A stretch of DNA of 64,000 nucleotides from Citromicrobium sp. UBA3494 (GTDB taxonomy: Bacteria > Pseudomonadota > Alphaproteobacteria > Sphingomonadales > Sphingomonadaceae): assembly GCA_002377695.1 (NCBI GenBank), contig DFQH01000001.1:699563-763562 (forward strand), given 5' to 3'. The notes beneath the pieces are model-generated. The model searched no databases and was not told where the DNA came from. It saw only the letters and a list, made by a program, of their open reading frames with translations. The translations under genes and the position numbers were made by a program. Positions 63,919 through 64,000 of the stretch are shown here, one piece after another; the stretch's first letter is position 1; each line of letters begins with the position of its first letter.

Positions 63919-64000
63919 TCCTCCCCCTTGAGGGGGAGGTTGGGTGGGGGTGTGCGGCGCTGACGATAAATGCCGTACACCCACCCCCAGCCCCTCCCTC
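63919..64000. repeat. palindromic repeat cut by the window edge
   Basis: Left part CTCCTCCCCCTTGAGGGGGA is a hairpin, followed by GGTTGGGTGGGGGTGTGC; the far part CACCCACCCCCAGCCCCTC is its approximate inverted copy. The pattern is like the arms around the DUF559 gene at 30741 and 31131. The right arm is incomplete at base 64000. Confidence 0.75.

Overview
The window looks like ordinary chromosomal DNA of an alphaproteobacterium, most probably a sphingomonad of the Erythrobacter/Sphingomonas type. The evidence is the high GC content, gene orders typical of the class (rpmF-plsX-fabH-ihfA-merR, mutY-dciA-dsbA-smc, and an F1 ATP synthase operon apart from the F0 genes), HWE-type sensor kinases, DUF1489, and several families of small palindromic repeats common in sphingomonads. 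No rRNA, tRNA, CRISPR array, prophage or complete insertion sequence was seen. This reading is from sequence only, with no database search.

Layout. 0.2-9 kb: an acyl-CoA dehydrogenase, an RlpA-like protein, an HWE histidine kinase facing away from ybeY-corC, a LysR regulator, a peptidyl-prolyl isomerase and the magnesium transporter MgtE. 9-11.5 kb: a second sensor kinase that sits between a decayed copy of the start of a DUF1489 gene and the intact gene. 11.6-15.4 kb: a minus-strand operon (serine hydrolase, NudC, DsbA/FrnE-like protein, secreted hydrolase-like protein) with overlapping start and stop codons. 15.6-23.3 kb: mutY, dciA, two DsbA-like periplasmic proteins, smc and a nucleotidyltransferase. 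23.3-26.5 kb: the phospholipid/fatty-acid operon rpmF-plsX-fabH-ihfA-merR on the minus strand. 26.7-36.5 kb is the accessory part: an S24-type repressor facing two tiny genes, a broken DUF559 gene between inverted repeats, a cysS gene with a palindromic element in frame, a membrane gene with no usual start codon, a nitroreductase, an amidase and a ParDE toxin-antitoxin pair. 36.5-52.8 kb: cobT, transaldolase, priA, an FeS-type photolyase, CinA-like protein, a siderophore-interacting protein, aldehyde dehydrogenase, a TetR regulator, Ada and a membrane-bound trypsin-like protease. 52.9-58.2 kb: atpH-atpA-atpG-atpD-(membrane protein)-atpC. 58.2-64 kb: a VanZ-like protein, a mini HNH protein, a lipoprotein, glmU, gph and a prolyl oligopeptidase, ending in a palindromic repeat cut by the window edge.

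Most genes are housekeeping: cell envelope precursors (glmU, plsX, fabH), DNA repair and replication (mutY, priA, smc, dciA, ada, photolyase), translation (cysS, ybeY, rpmF) and energy (ATP synthase). The most unusual features are small. A 90-base palindromic element adds about 30 residues to CysS. A DUF559 cassette between 34-base inverted repeats is interrupted by one amber codon. An imperfect direct repeat flanks the second sensor kinase. A 10-base direct repeat surrounds a hairpin between atpH and atpA. A 14-base triplet repeat carries the ybeY ribosome binding site. No complete new system can be demonstrated; the best candidates are the DUF559 cassette and the S24-repressor/mini-regulator locus.
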